From NCBI GenBank assembly GCA_905233905.1, contig CAJOFN010000006.1:1-48938 (forward strand): 48,938 nucleotides of DNA, in the 5' to 3' direction. The DNA comes from an uncultured Lachnospiraceae bacterium. GTDB lineage: Bacteria; Bacillota; Clostridia; Lachnospirales; Lachnospiraceae. The notes under the pieces were generated by a model, which did not search any database, was not told the DNA's origin, and was given only the letters and a program-made list of their open reading frames with translations. Each line of letters begins with the position of its first letter. The first letter of the stretch is position 1. This document shows positions 1 to 7,136 of this stretch, piece by piece. The position numbers were made by a program, and so were the translations under genes.

Positions 1-11
1 CCATCAGCCAT
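1..11 (-). CDS. 5' end of a truncated gene (first codons only)
   Basis: An ATG on the minus strand at 9-11 is followed by Ala-Asp codons before the window ends. It is preceded by AAGGAG at 19-24 with 7 nt spacing and by a good promoter at 49-77, so a real gene very likely starts here and runs off the left edge. Only three complete codons are visible, so no function can be given. Confidence 0.55.
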
Positions 12-48
12 GCTCAAACTCCTTTTCATCTGATATTTGATACGGAAA

Positions 49-77
49 AGTATACCATATCGCAAGGCTTGGTACAA
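49..77 (-). promoter_or_regulatory. sigma-A type promoter of the truncated left-edge gene
   Basis: On the minus strand TTGTAC (72-77) and TATACT (49-54) are separated by exactly 17 nt. The predicted start of transcription lies about 30 nt upstream of the ATG at 11, leaving room for the AAGGAG site. Confidence 0.65.
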
Positions 78-160
78 TCAGGGAGCAGATGTTTATACTC
101 ATTCTTCCAATCAGAAATTGACTAAAATCACTCCAACAGTTACACCATTCCGGTCAAGAA

Positions 161-219
161 AATAGGACTAAGCCTTTGAAACCATTGATTTATCAAGGTT
201 TCTCTGGCTTAGTCCTATT
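161..219 (-). terminator. long near-perfect hairpin, probable terminator of the merR-chemoreceptor-lipoprotein operon
   Basis: AATAGGACTAAGCC (161-174) pairs perfectly with GGCTTAGTCCTATT (206-219). Inside, GAAACC (178-183) pairs with GGTTTC (197-202) and TTGAT (185-189) with ATCAA (192-196), leaving a 2-nt loop, one 3x3 internal loop and a single bulged A. On the minus strand the stem ends in CCTATTTTCTTG, a short T tract. It sits 37 bp past the lipoprotein stop and before the promoter of the next gene. A mainly palindromic DNA element is the alternative reading, since the T tract is short. Confidence 0.65.
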
Positions 220-255
220 ATTTCACAAGCATCTTTGCCACCCGTTTTTTCAATA

Positions 256-1635
256 TCATTCAACATCTTTTTCGTCGTAAGTCAGCTCCGGAAATTTTAT
301 TACAGCTTCATCATAGAACTTTTTCTGTGCCACCTCCTTGCTGTACTCTCCCTTTACATATCCTGTAAACGCCTCCTTAAAGGCTTCCGTCAAGCCCTGA
401 TCATATGGACCGACGACGGACATGTCAATCTTGGGCGCGGCATCTGAAAACAGGGCAATATGGTTCTGCCCACCTAAAAATGCCGACTTGTAATCGGAAT
501 GTGCTATCTCCTGCATGCCGGATATGGTATTAGTATAGTCCTCTGTTCCCTTAGTAATGGCGACCATATTGTCCTTATCGCAGGTCATCTTTCGCATTAT
601 ATCCGCAACCAATGACGCGTTATCAGTTCCCCTGGCACCTGCGATCCAGGTTCCTCCCCAGTACCATGCCGCAGGTCCCTCACAGACTGCCCAGTCTCCA
701 AAGCCTTCCTCTCCTGCGTTACCCACAAGGGTAAAATTGATGCCCCATGTCGAATAAAAGAACCCGAATACCTTTCCCTCAACAGTCTGATCAAAGCTCC
801 ATTCATCACTCCAAAGCGCAGCGGTTCCCATCCAGCCGTTCTCATAATAACGCTTGCACTTTTCGGCCCAGTCAAATAGTCCGTCGTCAATCTGGATATG
901 CGGTGTTGAACTGTTCAAATCTGATACCCAGGGCTGCTTGGCGTTATTGGAAAATACACGGAACCAATCCTCCATACCCGAAAGCATCTTATAGCCTTTT
1001 TTATGTGCTTTTGCCGCTGTATCCTCAAATTTATCCCAATCAGATAATGCCTTTTGTACCTCTGTCGGATCATCAGTCCCAAGTACATCCTTTGCGATAG
1101 AACGACGGTAAGCAAACAATCCCGGAGTTGCCTGCCAGCTTGATCCTTTTAGCTTCCCCTCCTGGGAAGTTGCAATTTTTTTCGTGTATGGATACTGATC
1201 AGAAAGCTCATCCTCCGAAATGCCGAGATCCTTCATAATATCCAATGTATAATCCGAATCCACATATTTTAATATATAATCCGCCTCCATCAGAAACAGA
1301 TCTACCTTATCATCCGCGGAAGCGTCCATATTTAATAACAGAGCCTCATCAAGGGCATTCTGGTATGCGTATTCTTCCGTAGGGTTGATCGTCCATACTA
1401 CCTTCGTATCTCCAATACTGCCGGTACCGTCTCCGTTGTCCGTATACCCCGGATAATAGTCAGTCATACGCTGTTCAAACTCATCGTTCCATGAATAGAT
1501 ATTAAGCACCTTCCCGCCGTCAGTACAAGCCGCCTCTGATAAAGAGCTTACCTGGTCGTTTTCATTCTTACCGCAGCCCGCAAGCAAGACAGCGCTTAAA
1601 AGCATACAAATTCTAACAAGCCCTTTTTGCGTCAT
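256..1635 (-). CDS. extracellular solute-binding lipoprotein (ABC-type SBP, probably carbohydrate), orphan
   Basis: The 459-residue protein starts with a lipoprotein signal peptide: a short basic start, a hydrophobic stretch and an LAGC lipobox that makes Cys21 the lipid-anchored residue. The rest resembles family 1 periplasmic-binding-fold sugar-binding proteins, rich in Trp, Tyr and Asp. It would sit on the outer face of the membrane and bind a small solute. The start has AGGAGGAG upstream and overlaps the stop of the chemoreceptor gene by 4 bp (ATGA), so the two are translated together. No permease or ATPase gene accompanies it, which suggests that it presents ligand to the chemoreceptor or uses a permease encoded elsewhere. 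Ligand unknown. Confidence 0.85.
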   Translation of the reverse strand: MTQKGLVRICMLLSAVLLAGCGKNENDQVSSLSEAACTDGGKVLNIYSWNDEFEQRMTDYYPGYTDNGDGTGSIGDTKVVWTINPTEEYAYQNALDEALLLNMDASADDKVDLFLMEADYILKYVDSDYTLDIMKDLGISEDELSDQYPYTKKIATSQEGKLKGSSWQATPGLFAYRRSIAKDVLGTDDPTEVQKALSDWDKFEDTAAKAHKKGYKMLSGMEDWFRVFSNNAKQPWVSDLNSSTPHIQIDDGLFDWAEKCKRYYENGWMGTAALWSDEWSFDQTVEGKVFGFFYSTWGINFTLVGNAGEEGFGDWAVCEGPAAWYWGGTWIAGARGTDNASLVADIMRKMTCDKDNMVAITKGTEDYTNTISGMQEIAHSDYKSAFLGGQNHIALFSDAAPKIDMSVVGPYDQGLTEAFKEAFTGYVKGEYSKEVAQKKFYDEAVIKFPELTYDEKDVE

Positions 1636-3368
1636 GAGTTCTTCTCCTCCTCTATGATAATCTCATTGATATTTTCATCCAGAGTCCTGGCGATCATATT
1701 AAGCCCATCTATGCCTGCTGTCATGGTCTGCAGCGCACGAAGTATACCTGCCAGATTGTCCGAAGTCTCCTGTGAGCTCTCCGCATTCTGTGAGGCAATA
1801 GAGGAAAGACTGTCTACTGTATTTATTATACTTACACGGGCATTCTCCAGTTGATCTGTATGTCTCCGGATATTGTCAGCATTATCAAGGGAACCGTCTA
1901 TGCCCTCCCGCACACTGCGAAAGGCTCCGGAGGTCTGCTCTACCATTATACTCTGCCTCTGCATGACTTCACGAACCTCATCCATTACCTCTACGGCTTT
2001 TGAAGAATTTTGTATAAGCTCTTCTACTATAGTATCTATGCTTTCTACTGAAGCTCTGGACTGCTCCGCAAGGTCCTGGACGCCTGAAGCAACAATAGCA
2101 AAGCCTTTGCCGGCTTCACCCGCGCGGGAGGCCTCAATCCTCGCGTTAAGAGAGAGCAGATTTGTCTGGCTTGCAATGCTCGAAATGAGCGCAGTCACTT
2201 CCTTGATCTTCTCTGCTGCCTGATTCGTTTCATTTGTCTGTTCATAGATGCGGTCTATTGCTTTAGCGGTCTGTGCATTGATCTGTACCAGCTCGGTCAG
2301 GACTTTAAAGGCCTCCTCACTGGTCTGGCTCATGCGGTTGGCTGTCTCGGAAAGACTTGAAACCTGCGTTCCGGTATCTATGATCATTTCTCCGATAATA
2401 CCAACCTCCTCATTTGCCCGCTTGGTTTCCGATGCTCCGGTAGCAATTTCCTTTACGGCTGAATCAATCTGTGATGCCGTCTCATTGGTCTCCCTGGCAT
2501 TTCCCCAAAGCTCTCCGGCGGACTCATACAAAAGTGAACTCTGCTTTTTGATCTCTGTGATGATCTTTGACAGCCTTTCCTGCATATTCTCAACAGATGC
2601 CGCAATAATGCCTGTTTCATCCTTCCTCTTGGCAAGATACTCCGTCCTCTCATCTCCTCTGAAATCCAACGTCCCTATCCGGTCAACCACCTCGGATACT
2701 GTTTCGATCGGCCTGGTAATACGAAGAGCCTGATACAGGCCAAACATAAGCATGACTGCAAAGATTCCGATGCCTGCAAGTATAGCCATTCTCGTTGTTC
2801 TGTTGATCGTGGCAAGAAAATCCTCCCTGTCTGAGCATATTGCCAGGATAAAGCCCTTGCTGCTGGCATAAAAAGCAGCTATCTTTTCCGCTCCGTCCTC
2901 TTTATAGGTTATAATGCCCGGCTCCGGAGGCTCACCGCTTTTCATTTGGCTTACAATGTCCTGGAGATCCTCTATGCCAACCTGTCTTCCCACCTTTGTA
3001 AGATCAGGATGAAGGATAACGGTTCCGTCCTCTCTAATCAAGAAGCAGTAACTGCTTGCGCAGTTTTCAAGCCTTGCTTCCTTCAAAAAAGACTCCAGTC
3101 TCGAGGGAACTTTTCTGATATCCACATCATTCTTTGTCAGGTTTACTGCCGTCTCCAGCTTCTGCCCGTAAAGCACTGTCGTCATGTACAGATAATTCGT
3201 GTTGACGCTGTCAAGCTCACCCCGCACAGGTATCGTCACAACGAGCAAAATAGAGATAACAGCGATAAATACCGCGATTCCAATAGTAGACATGATGCGG
3301 AAACGAATAGATGAAAAAACAGGAATTCTTCGTCCGGCAGCCCGCTTTTTTGTTTTTAATTTCCTCAT
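1632..3368 (-). CDS. methyl-accepting chemotaxis protein with a single Cache-type sensor domain
   Basis: A 578-residue membrane chemoreceptor. TM1 lies near residues 26-47, followed by an extracytoplasmic domain of about 155 residues with the Cache-like stretch REDGTVILHPDLTKVG. TM2 is near 206-228, then come a HAMP segment beginning ITRPIE and a long helical signalling domain whose hairpin tip carries QTNLLSLNARIEASRAGEAG. It should control CheA through CheW. The start at 3368 is chosen because AAGGGGGGAA precedes this ATG; a TTG further upstream (3407) would overlap merR. No C-terminal receptor-methylase pentapeptide is visible. It lies between merR and the solute-binding lipoprotein. Confidence 0.92.
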   Translation of the reverse strand: MRKLKTKKRAAGRRIPVFSSIRFRIMSTIGIAVFIAVISILLVVTIPVRGELDSVNTNYLYMTTVLYGQKLETAVNLTKNDVDIRKVPSRLESFLKEARLENCASSYCFLIREDGTVILHPDLTKVGRQVGIEDLQDIVSQMKSGEPPEPGIITYKEDGAEKIAAFYASSKGFILAICSDREDFLATINRTTRMAILAGIGIFAVMLMFGLYQALRITRPIETVSEVVDRIGTLDFRGDERTEYLAKRKDETGIIAASVENMQERLSKIITEIKKQSSLLYESAGELWGNARETNETASQIDSAVKEIATGASETKRANEEVGIIGEMIIDTGTQVSSLSETANRMSQTSEEAFKVLTELVQINAQTAKAIDRIYEQTNETNQAAEKIKEVTALISSIASQTNLLSLNARIEASRAGEAGKGFAIVASGVQDLAEQSRASVESIDTIVEELIQNSSKAVEVMDEVREVMQRQSIMVEQTSGAFRSVREGIDGSLDNADNIRRHTDQLENARVSIINTVDSLSSIASQNAESSQETSDNLAGILRALQTMTAGIDGLNMIARTLDENINEIIIEEEKNS

Positions 3369-3385
3369 ACAGATTCCCCCCCTTG

Positions 3386-4210
3386 TTACTCTACCGGTAT
3401 AGCCCAACGGAACACGTAATCATCCGGATCTATCTGTGTACCAAAAAAAGGTCCCAATATACATATTCCATAGCAAGGTCCCTTCGCCTTTAAGTTCCTT
3501 TGCTCCATCTCCTCTAAAAGCATATCCGCTCCATTTTGCATAACATCATCATCGTTTCCTTTATAAATAAGGGAGAAAGCGTGTCGGGCATGAAAGCTTA
3601 TGACCTTTGATGCGTCAGGAATATGTCCGGGATCGATGGCAACCGCTATAGTTGTGCCTATATTGGAATGATTTTTTTCGTATATTTCATTTACTCCGGG
3701 AGCTATGGAAAACATTGGCACAGTTGCTGCTGGCTTAAACCCCAGATCATACATTTCCTGCACCTTGCGATAATTATATTCAATCTGGTCCTTCGGCTTG
3801 GACATTGGAGCATTGAATGTATAGCACATGACTTCCGGCAAGGTGATATACTCATAGCGGATGCTGCCCCTTTCGATAAGCCTTGCCTCAAATTCCTCCA
3901 CACAGCGCTTGGCAACTGCAAGTCGTTCGTTAAGAGCGGCAAGAAAATCAGCAGCTTCCATCTTGTTGTCAAAATAGGAATATATCTCTTTGTTTGAGAG
4001 TCCCATAAGCTGCAGCATCTGGTACAATTTGATTCGGTGAATATTTACTACATCATAGTAGCGATACCCATTTTTTTCATCAACATAACGCGGCGAGTCA
4101 AAGCCTGCCTTCTCCATCCGAATAAGGGTTGCGCGGCTCACACCGCAGATTTCCGCTGTTTCCCGTATTGTGTACATTTTCTCGCCTTCAATCTCAAAAT
4201 CTTTTTTCAT
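3386..4210 (-). CDS. MerR-family transcriptional regulator with GyrI-like effector-binding domain
   Basis: The 274-residue protein has an N-terminal winged-helix MerR domain (about residues 12-82, YTIRETAEICGVSRATLIR then a GYRYY wing), a linking helix, and a C-terminal domain of about 155 residues with the length and pattern of the GyrI-like/BmrR-type ligand-binding fold. Family members bend 19-20 bp promoter spacers and are switched by small molecules. The ATG at 4210 has AGGGGTG upstream; a second ATG at 4177 (MYTIRE) is possible. It heads the operon with the chemoreceptor and lipoprotein, and its own promoter contains a matching dyad, so autoregulation is likely. The ligand is not evident. 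Confidence 0.88.
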   Translation of the reverse strand: MKKDFEIEGEKMYTIRETAEICGVSRATLIRMEKAGFDSPRYVDEKNGYRYYDVVNIHRIKLYQMLQLMGLSNKEIYSYFDNKMEAADFLAALNERLAVAKRCVEEFEARLIERGSIRYEYITLPEVMCYTFNAPMSKPKDQIEYNYRKVQEMYDLGFKPAATVPMFSIAPGVNEIYEKNHSNIGTTIAVAIDPGHIPDASKVISFHARHAFSLIYKGNDDDVMQNGADMLLEEMEQRNLKAKGPCYGICILGPFFGTQIDPDDYVFRWAIPVE

Positions 4211-4263
4211 CTGCTACACCCCTGCTCACTGTAAAAATCGTACACTTTTACTCAATTCATCTA

Positions 4264-4294
4264 ACTTTATCATGTCCACTACTGGACACGTCAA
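4264..4294 (-). promoter_or_regulatory. merR operon promoter with an internal dyad (probable MerR operator)
   Basis: On the minus strand TTGACG (4289-4294) is followed after 19 nt by TAAAGT (4264-4269). The spacer holds a perfect inverted repeat, TGTCCA (4273-4278) and TGGACA (4283-4288), around a 4-nt centre. A long spacer with a central dyad is the standard architecture of promoters controlled by MerR proteins. GATAAA two bases earlier would give an ordinary 17-nt spacer, so the length argument is not conclusive. Confidence 0.65.
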
Positions 4295-4314
4295 TAATAT
4301 ATTAGAAAAGAAAT

Positions 4315-4346
4315 TTGTACCATTAGCTATGAATTTGTTGTATAAT
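4315..4346 (+). promoter_or_regulatory. candidate promoter of the HD-GYP-like gene, unusually long spacer
   Basis: A perfect TATAAT lies at 4341-4346, 27 nt before the ATG. The best -35 match is TTGTAC at 4315-4320, giving a 20-nt spacer. Such a spacer would be poor unless an activator of the MerR kind untwists it. I see no convincing dyad in this spacer. Confidence 0.45.
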
Positions 4347-4373
4347 AGTCGTTTGGAAAAAGGAGGCCGGAAA

Positions 4374-5264
4374 ATGCAGAGTCTTATATTATTGATGGTT
4401 TCTTCAGGCGCGCTGCTCATGGTTGCCAATATTGCGCGCTTTATAATATTTATCCGCGGTAGCCGTGATGTGCTTTCATCTGGTGTCCGATTGGACAGGA
4501 TATGGGAAGGATTGTCTCTTGTATTGCTTATATTTTTCCTTATAGGATATATCTCCGTGGCATTATCGGGTGCGGCAGATTTGATGCTTGCCGGAATTCT
4601 CTTTGGCGGAAGTATATTTGTCGCTATAATACTGACTCTGATCTTCCGTCTGGTATCTACAGTAAAAGAAAACTGTCTTAATATTGCCGAAGCATTGATA
4701 AGTGTGGTAGACGCGCGTGATCCAAATCTTCGTGGTCACAGCCAATATGTCCAGAATGTTACCATGCTCATATATCAATATCTGCCTGCACACAAGCGTG
4801 CGGGCATCAACCCTTTAAGTCTTGAATTTGCTGCTCTGATGCACGATATCGGAAAGCTTGGTATTCCTGAGCAGATACTCAACAAACCTGCTCCCCTGAC
4901 AGATGAGGAATGGGTGATAATGCGTAATCATCCCCGTATTGGGGCACGTATTTTAGAACCGCTCCATTCCTTTAAAGAAATTCTCCCGTGGATCGAATAT
5001 CACCACGAAAGACTTGACGGCAATGGTTATTACAAAATTCCATCCGAAGAACTATGCACCGCAACGCGCATAATAGCACTTGCGGATACCTATTGTGCCA
5101 TTACAATGCGGCGTTCCTACAAGGATCCGCGTACCTATGAGGATGCAGTCTCCATACTGAAGGAGGTTTCAGGTACCCAGCTCGATGCTTCTTTAATTGA
5201 TATCTTTCTTTCCATTCCTAAAACCGAGCTTCGCGCATGTGTTCCGGCATCTGTAGAAGTATAG
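4374..5264 (+). CDS. membrane-anchored HD-GYP-like phosphohydrolase (GYY variant)
   Basis: A 296-residue protein with about three N-terminal membrane segments (near residues 5-27, 45-65 and 70-93) and a C-terminal HD-GYP-type domain. Visible metal or substrate residues are His122, the HD pair His157-Asp158 in LMHDIGKLGIP, His186 in NHPRIG and His210-His211 in HHERLDGNGYY. The name-giving GYP motif reads GYY. HD-GYP proteins hydrolyse cyclic di-GMP. The ATG at 4374 is chosen because AGGAGG at 4361-4366 precedes it by 7 nt; the reading frame is open further upstream but without a start signal. It is divergent from the MerR operon and may be a second target of that regulator. Confidence 0.82.
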   Translation: MQSLILLMVSSGALLMVANIARFIIFIRGSRDVLSSGVRLDRIWEGLSLVLLIFFLIGYISVALSGAADLMLAGILFGGSIFVAIILTLIFRLVSTVKENCLNIAEALISVVDARDPNLRGHSQYVQNVTMLIYQYLPAHKRAGINPLSLEFAALMHDIGKLGIPEQILNKPAPLTDEEWVIMRNHPRIGARILEPLHSFKEILPWIEYHHERLDGNGYYKIPSEELCTATRIIALADTYCAITMRRSYKDPRTYEDAVSILKEVSGTQLDASLIDIFLSIPKTELRACVPASVEV

Positions 5265-5298
5265 CTTCCAGCACATCGGAAATGTGAACACTATCCAT

Positions 5299-5395
5299 CT
5301 ACAGTTCCGGCAGGCTGGGTTCTTCCCATGCCTTCTGCATCTCGGTTCTTAAGATCTCAAGCTGCTCCTGCATCATCGTATCCGCTACAGGCAGA
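5299..5395 (-). other. out-of-frame continuation of the HD protein C-terminus
   Basis: Directly past the stop of the HD protein, the +1 frame stays open for about 33 codons and encodes a charged helical segment (ADTMMQEQLEILRTEMQKAW) ending in SLPEL. It has no start signal of its own and looks like coding sequence that has been separated from the gene by a one-base shift near 5396-5405. Confidence 0.5.
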
Positions 5396-6127
5396 TTATC
5401 CCTGACTCTTTGCGATATCCCACGCAATAGGAAAGTCCAGCTCGAAAGCCATGCAGCACTGGGATATAAGGCTTTCAAAATTTGTTCTTTCAAAAGTCTT
5501 GGGCACACATCGATGCTCTCGGACACAACGGATTATATCATCTCTTGCCGGACCTATCGAGCCATCCTTTGAACCGGCAATGATGGATCGGTTCCTCTCA
5601 TCATATGGCGGCTCTGTCAAAACTCTGAAGATGTCAATTTTATCCGAGCTTCTTATGAGCTTGCAGTAAAACAACGTACCTGGGTCCAAGCTGTCCGGAA
5701 GGGTCAGCTTGTTGTGGAGACGGATTGCAGTTTCACACATTTTAGCCATCTCTTCCCATCCATCAAAATCCTCATCCTCCAAAACAAGCCAGTCGGAAGG
5801 GTCAATGAAGCTCTCTATCAGGGGTTTCCCCGTTTCAGAGAATGGCATGGAAAACAATATATCAGCTCCCAGCTCTGCATGGTCAATGGAATCCCTGTCA
5901 ATGAATGTCCCAAATTGTTTTAGCTGCTCAAATCTTCCTATATCATGAAGCAACCCTATGAGCCAGCAGAAGTCTGTCTCAATCTCAGACAGCTCAAAGC
6001 TCCTCGCGATCCGCTCACATATGTCAGCCACCCTGTATGTATGGTCTATCTTAAGCTTTATTTTCACATCGGAGCTGTCATACCGGTCTGTATAAGCTTT
6101 AAATGCTGCCATTGCTTTTTGTTTCAT
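5396..6127 (-). CDS. HD-domain phosphohydrolase, possibly frameshifted near the C-terminus
   Basis: A 243-residue soluble protein with the HD metal-site pattern: His29 in IDHTYRV, the HD pair His61-Asp62 in LIGLLHDIGRFEQ, and a later DHAELGADILF segment. The family hydrolyses phosphate esters such as nucleotides; the substrate is unknown. The reading frame stops after KSQG, while the +1 frame continues for roughly 33 codons of coding-like sequence, so the natural protein may be about 275 residues. The ribosome site is weak. It stands alone, convergent with the HD-GYP-like gene. Confidence 0.8.
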   Translation of the reverse strand: MKQKAMAAFKAYTDRYDSSDVKIKLKIDHTYRVADICERIARSFELSEIETDFCWLIGLLHDIGRFEQLKQFGTFIDRDSIDHAELGADILFSMPFSETGKPLIESFIDPSDWLVLEDEDFDGWEEMAKMCETAIRLHNKLTLPDSLDPGTLFYCKLIRSSDKIDIFRVLTEPPYDERNRSIIAGSKDGSIGPARDDIIRCVREHRCVPKTFERTNFESLISQCCMAFELDFPIAWDIAKSQG

Positions 6128-6247
6128 TTGTCACTTTGCTTTCTGCTGTATCGATCAGTCCATCCTTAAATTATCACATCTGCCATTTTAACATAAATTT
6201 TACATTTCACCGCGAATTTTTTTCTGTTCTTTTGCGTCTATTTTTAG

Positions 6248-6276
6248 TTGTAAATCCCATCCTGCCATGCTATACT
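6248..6276 (+). promoter_or_regulatory. sigma-A type promoter of the ribbon-helix-helix-like gene
   Basis: TTGTAA (6248-6253) and TATACT (6271-6276) are separated by 17 nt. The predicted transcript start is near 6283, so the in-frame ATG at 6267 lies inside the promoter and cannot be used. The next ATG, at 6299, has AAGGAG about 9 nt upstream. Confidence 0.65.
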
Positions 6277-6291
6277 CTCCTCGAAGGAGAG
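6275..6291 (+). promoter_or_regulatory. dyad overlapping the ribosome binding site of the ribbon-helix-helix-like gene
   Basis: CTCTCCT (6275-6281) and AGGAGAG (6285-6291) form a perfect 7-bp inverted repeat around CGA. It spans the end of the -10 element to the ribosome binding site, a typical position for an autoregulatory operator. If transcription starts early enough it would also hide the AGGAG in a hairpin. Confidence 0.5.
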
Positions 6292-6298
6292 CAATCCT

Positions 6299-6470
6299 AT
6301 GGGCAAAAGGAGACACCCCGGAGACCGCCTTCAAAGGCAGCATCAACATCCGATTCAAAAACCCTGAACAACACAGGCGAGCTGCCGTCTACGCATTATC
6401 ACACAACCAGAGCCTCAACAGCTTCATAGTGGATGCAATCGACGATAAGCTGACTGTTGTAAATGCGTAA
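6299..6470 (+). pseudogene. small ribbon-helix-helix-like protein, apparent one-base frameshift after the start
   Basis: The frame ending at 6470 encodes a 50-residue body with an Arc/HicB-like pattern: a basic strand (GSINIRF), then two helices (EQHRRAAVYALSH, SLNSFIVDAIDDKL). The only start with promoter and ribosome site is the ATG at 6299, which reads MGK and then leaves the frame, stopping after 22 codons. Removing one A from the AAAA at 6305-6308 would give MGKGDTPETAF continuing into the body, about 56 residues. So the gene is broken in this copy, carries a sequencing error, or relies on slippage. The fold call is from pattern only. Confidence 0.5.
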
Positions 6471-6520
6471 CCAGTAAACAAGTCGCCAGAGGCGTCATCG
6501 TACACAGAGGAACCCGCCCT

Positions 6521-6769
6521 ATGAACGAAGAAATGACCATGTCCGTATCCCCCATCTGCCTTAAGGATAACAAAAAATATGCCTTTGTCAGATTTGTGGA
6601 CAAAAAAAAGAGCTGCGAATGGATAATACCCGACGCAAAGCTCTCCTCCAACAACGGTTTTTCAGACGATGAAATAAGCGCTCTGAAGCTATATATTACT
6701 ACCAATATGGCACAGCTCAAAAAAACAGCCGCCGGCATCAACCTCTTTGATGCTTTCAAGAACGGCTGA
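6521..6769 (+). CDS. small protein of unknown function
   Basis: An 82-residue soluble protein that I do not recognise. It has alternating strand-like stretches (KKYAFVRFVDKKKSCEWIIP) followed by a helix-rich half (DDEISALKLYITTNMAQLKKTAA). AGAGGA lies about 10 nt before the ATG. It follows the ribbon-helix-helix-like gene by 50 bp without an obvious terminator, so the two are probably cotranscribed. It ends 4 bp before the convergent XRE gene stop. Confidence 0.6.
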   Translation: MNEEMTMSVSPICLKDNKKYAFVRFVDKKKSCEWIIPDAKLSSNNGFSDDEISALKLYITTNMAQLKKTAAGINLFDAFKNG

Positions 6770-6773
6770 TTTC

Positions 6774-7094
6774 TCATACAGTTTTTTGCGAGAGTCTCTC
6801 AACTATGGGCATTATCATATCAAGCTCTTCGCTGCCCAGCTCTCCTATCATGCCCTGCAGCTTTTTTGCCTTTTGGGGATATTTAAGCCTGTCGTCAAAG
6901 AACTCCTCCGGCGTGATCCCAAAATATTCGCATATCCTGAAAAAATCCCTAAGCTTCGGCAGGCTCTCTCCCGCAAGGAGCTTTGTAAAATAATTCTTGC
7001 CAAAGCCCAATGCTTTGCTTAGCTTATAAGCTGCTATTCCATTTTGGTCCATAAGTGCAAACAGCCTTTTTCTGAAAAAATCTTCATAATCCAT
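6774..7094 (-). CDS. XRE-family helix-turn-helix regulator
   Basis: A 106-residue protein with an N-terminal Cro/CI-type helix-turn-helix (about residues 10-68: AAYKLSKALGFGKNYFTKLL then DFFRICEYFGITPEEFF) and a short helical tail. Such proteins bind operator dyads as dimers, and two dyads lie just upstream (7137-7157 and 7163-7173). No ribosome site precedes the ATG. The likely -10 element TACAAT ends only 6 nt before it, so the mRNA may be leaderless. It is convergent with the unknown 82-residue gene. Confidence 0.85.
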   Translation of the reverse strand: MDYEDFFRKRLFALMDQNGIAAYKLSKALGFGKNYFTKLLAGESLPKLRDFFRICEYFGITPEEFFDDRLKYPQKAKKLQGMIGELGSEELDMIMPIVERLSQKTV

Positions 7095-7100
7095 TCGCCC

Positions 7101-7106
7101 ATTGTA
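7101..7106 (-). promoter_or_regulatory. probable -10 element of the XRE gene
   Basis: TACAAT on the minus strand, 6 nt from the ATG at 7094. The -35 region is poor (TTATTG at 17 nt spacing, or TTGTAC at 14 nt), so the promoter may need help or be weak. Confidence 0.4.
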
Positions 7107-7136
7107 ATACTTTTATGCAAGTACAATAACACGCTA

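Noticed and set aside
6267..6470. 67-residue frame starting at the ATG at 6267 as the real ribbon-helix-helix gene
   Set aside because: That ATG lies between the -35 and -10 elements and has no ribosome site, so it is not expected to be in the mRNA.
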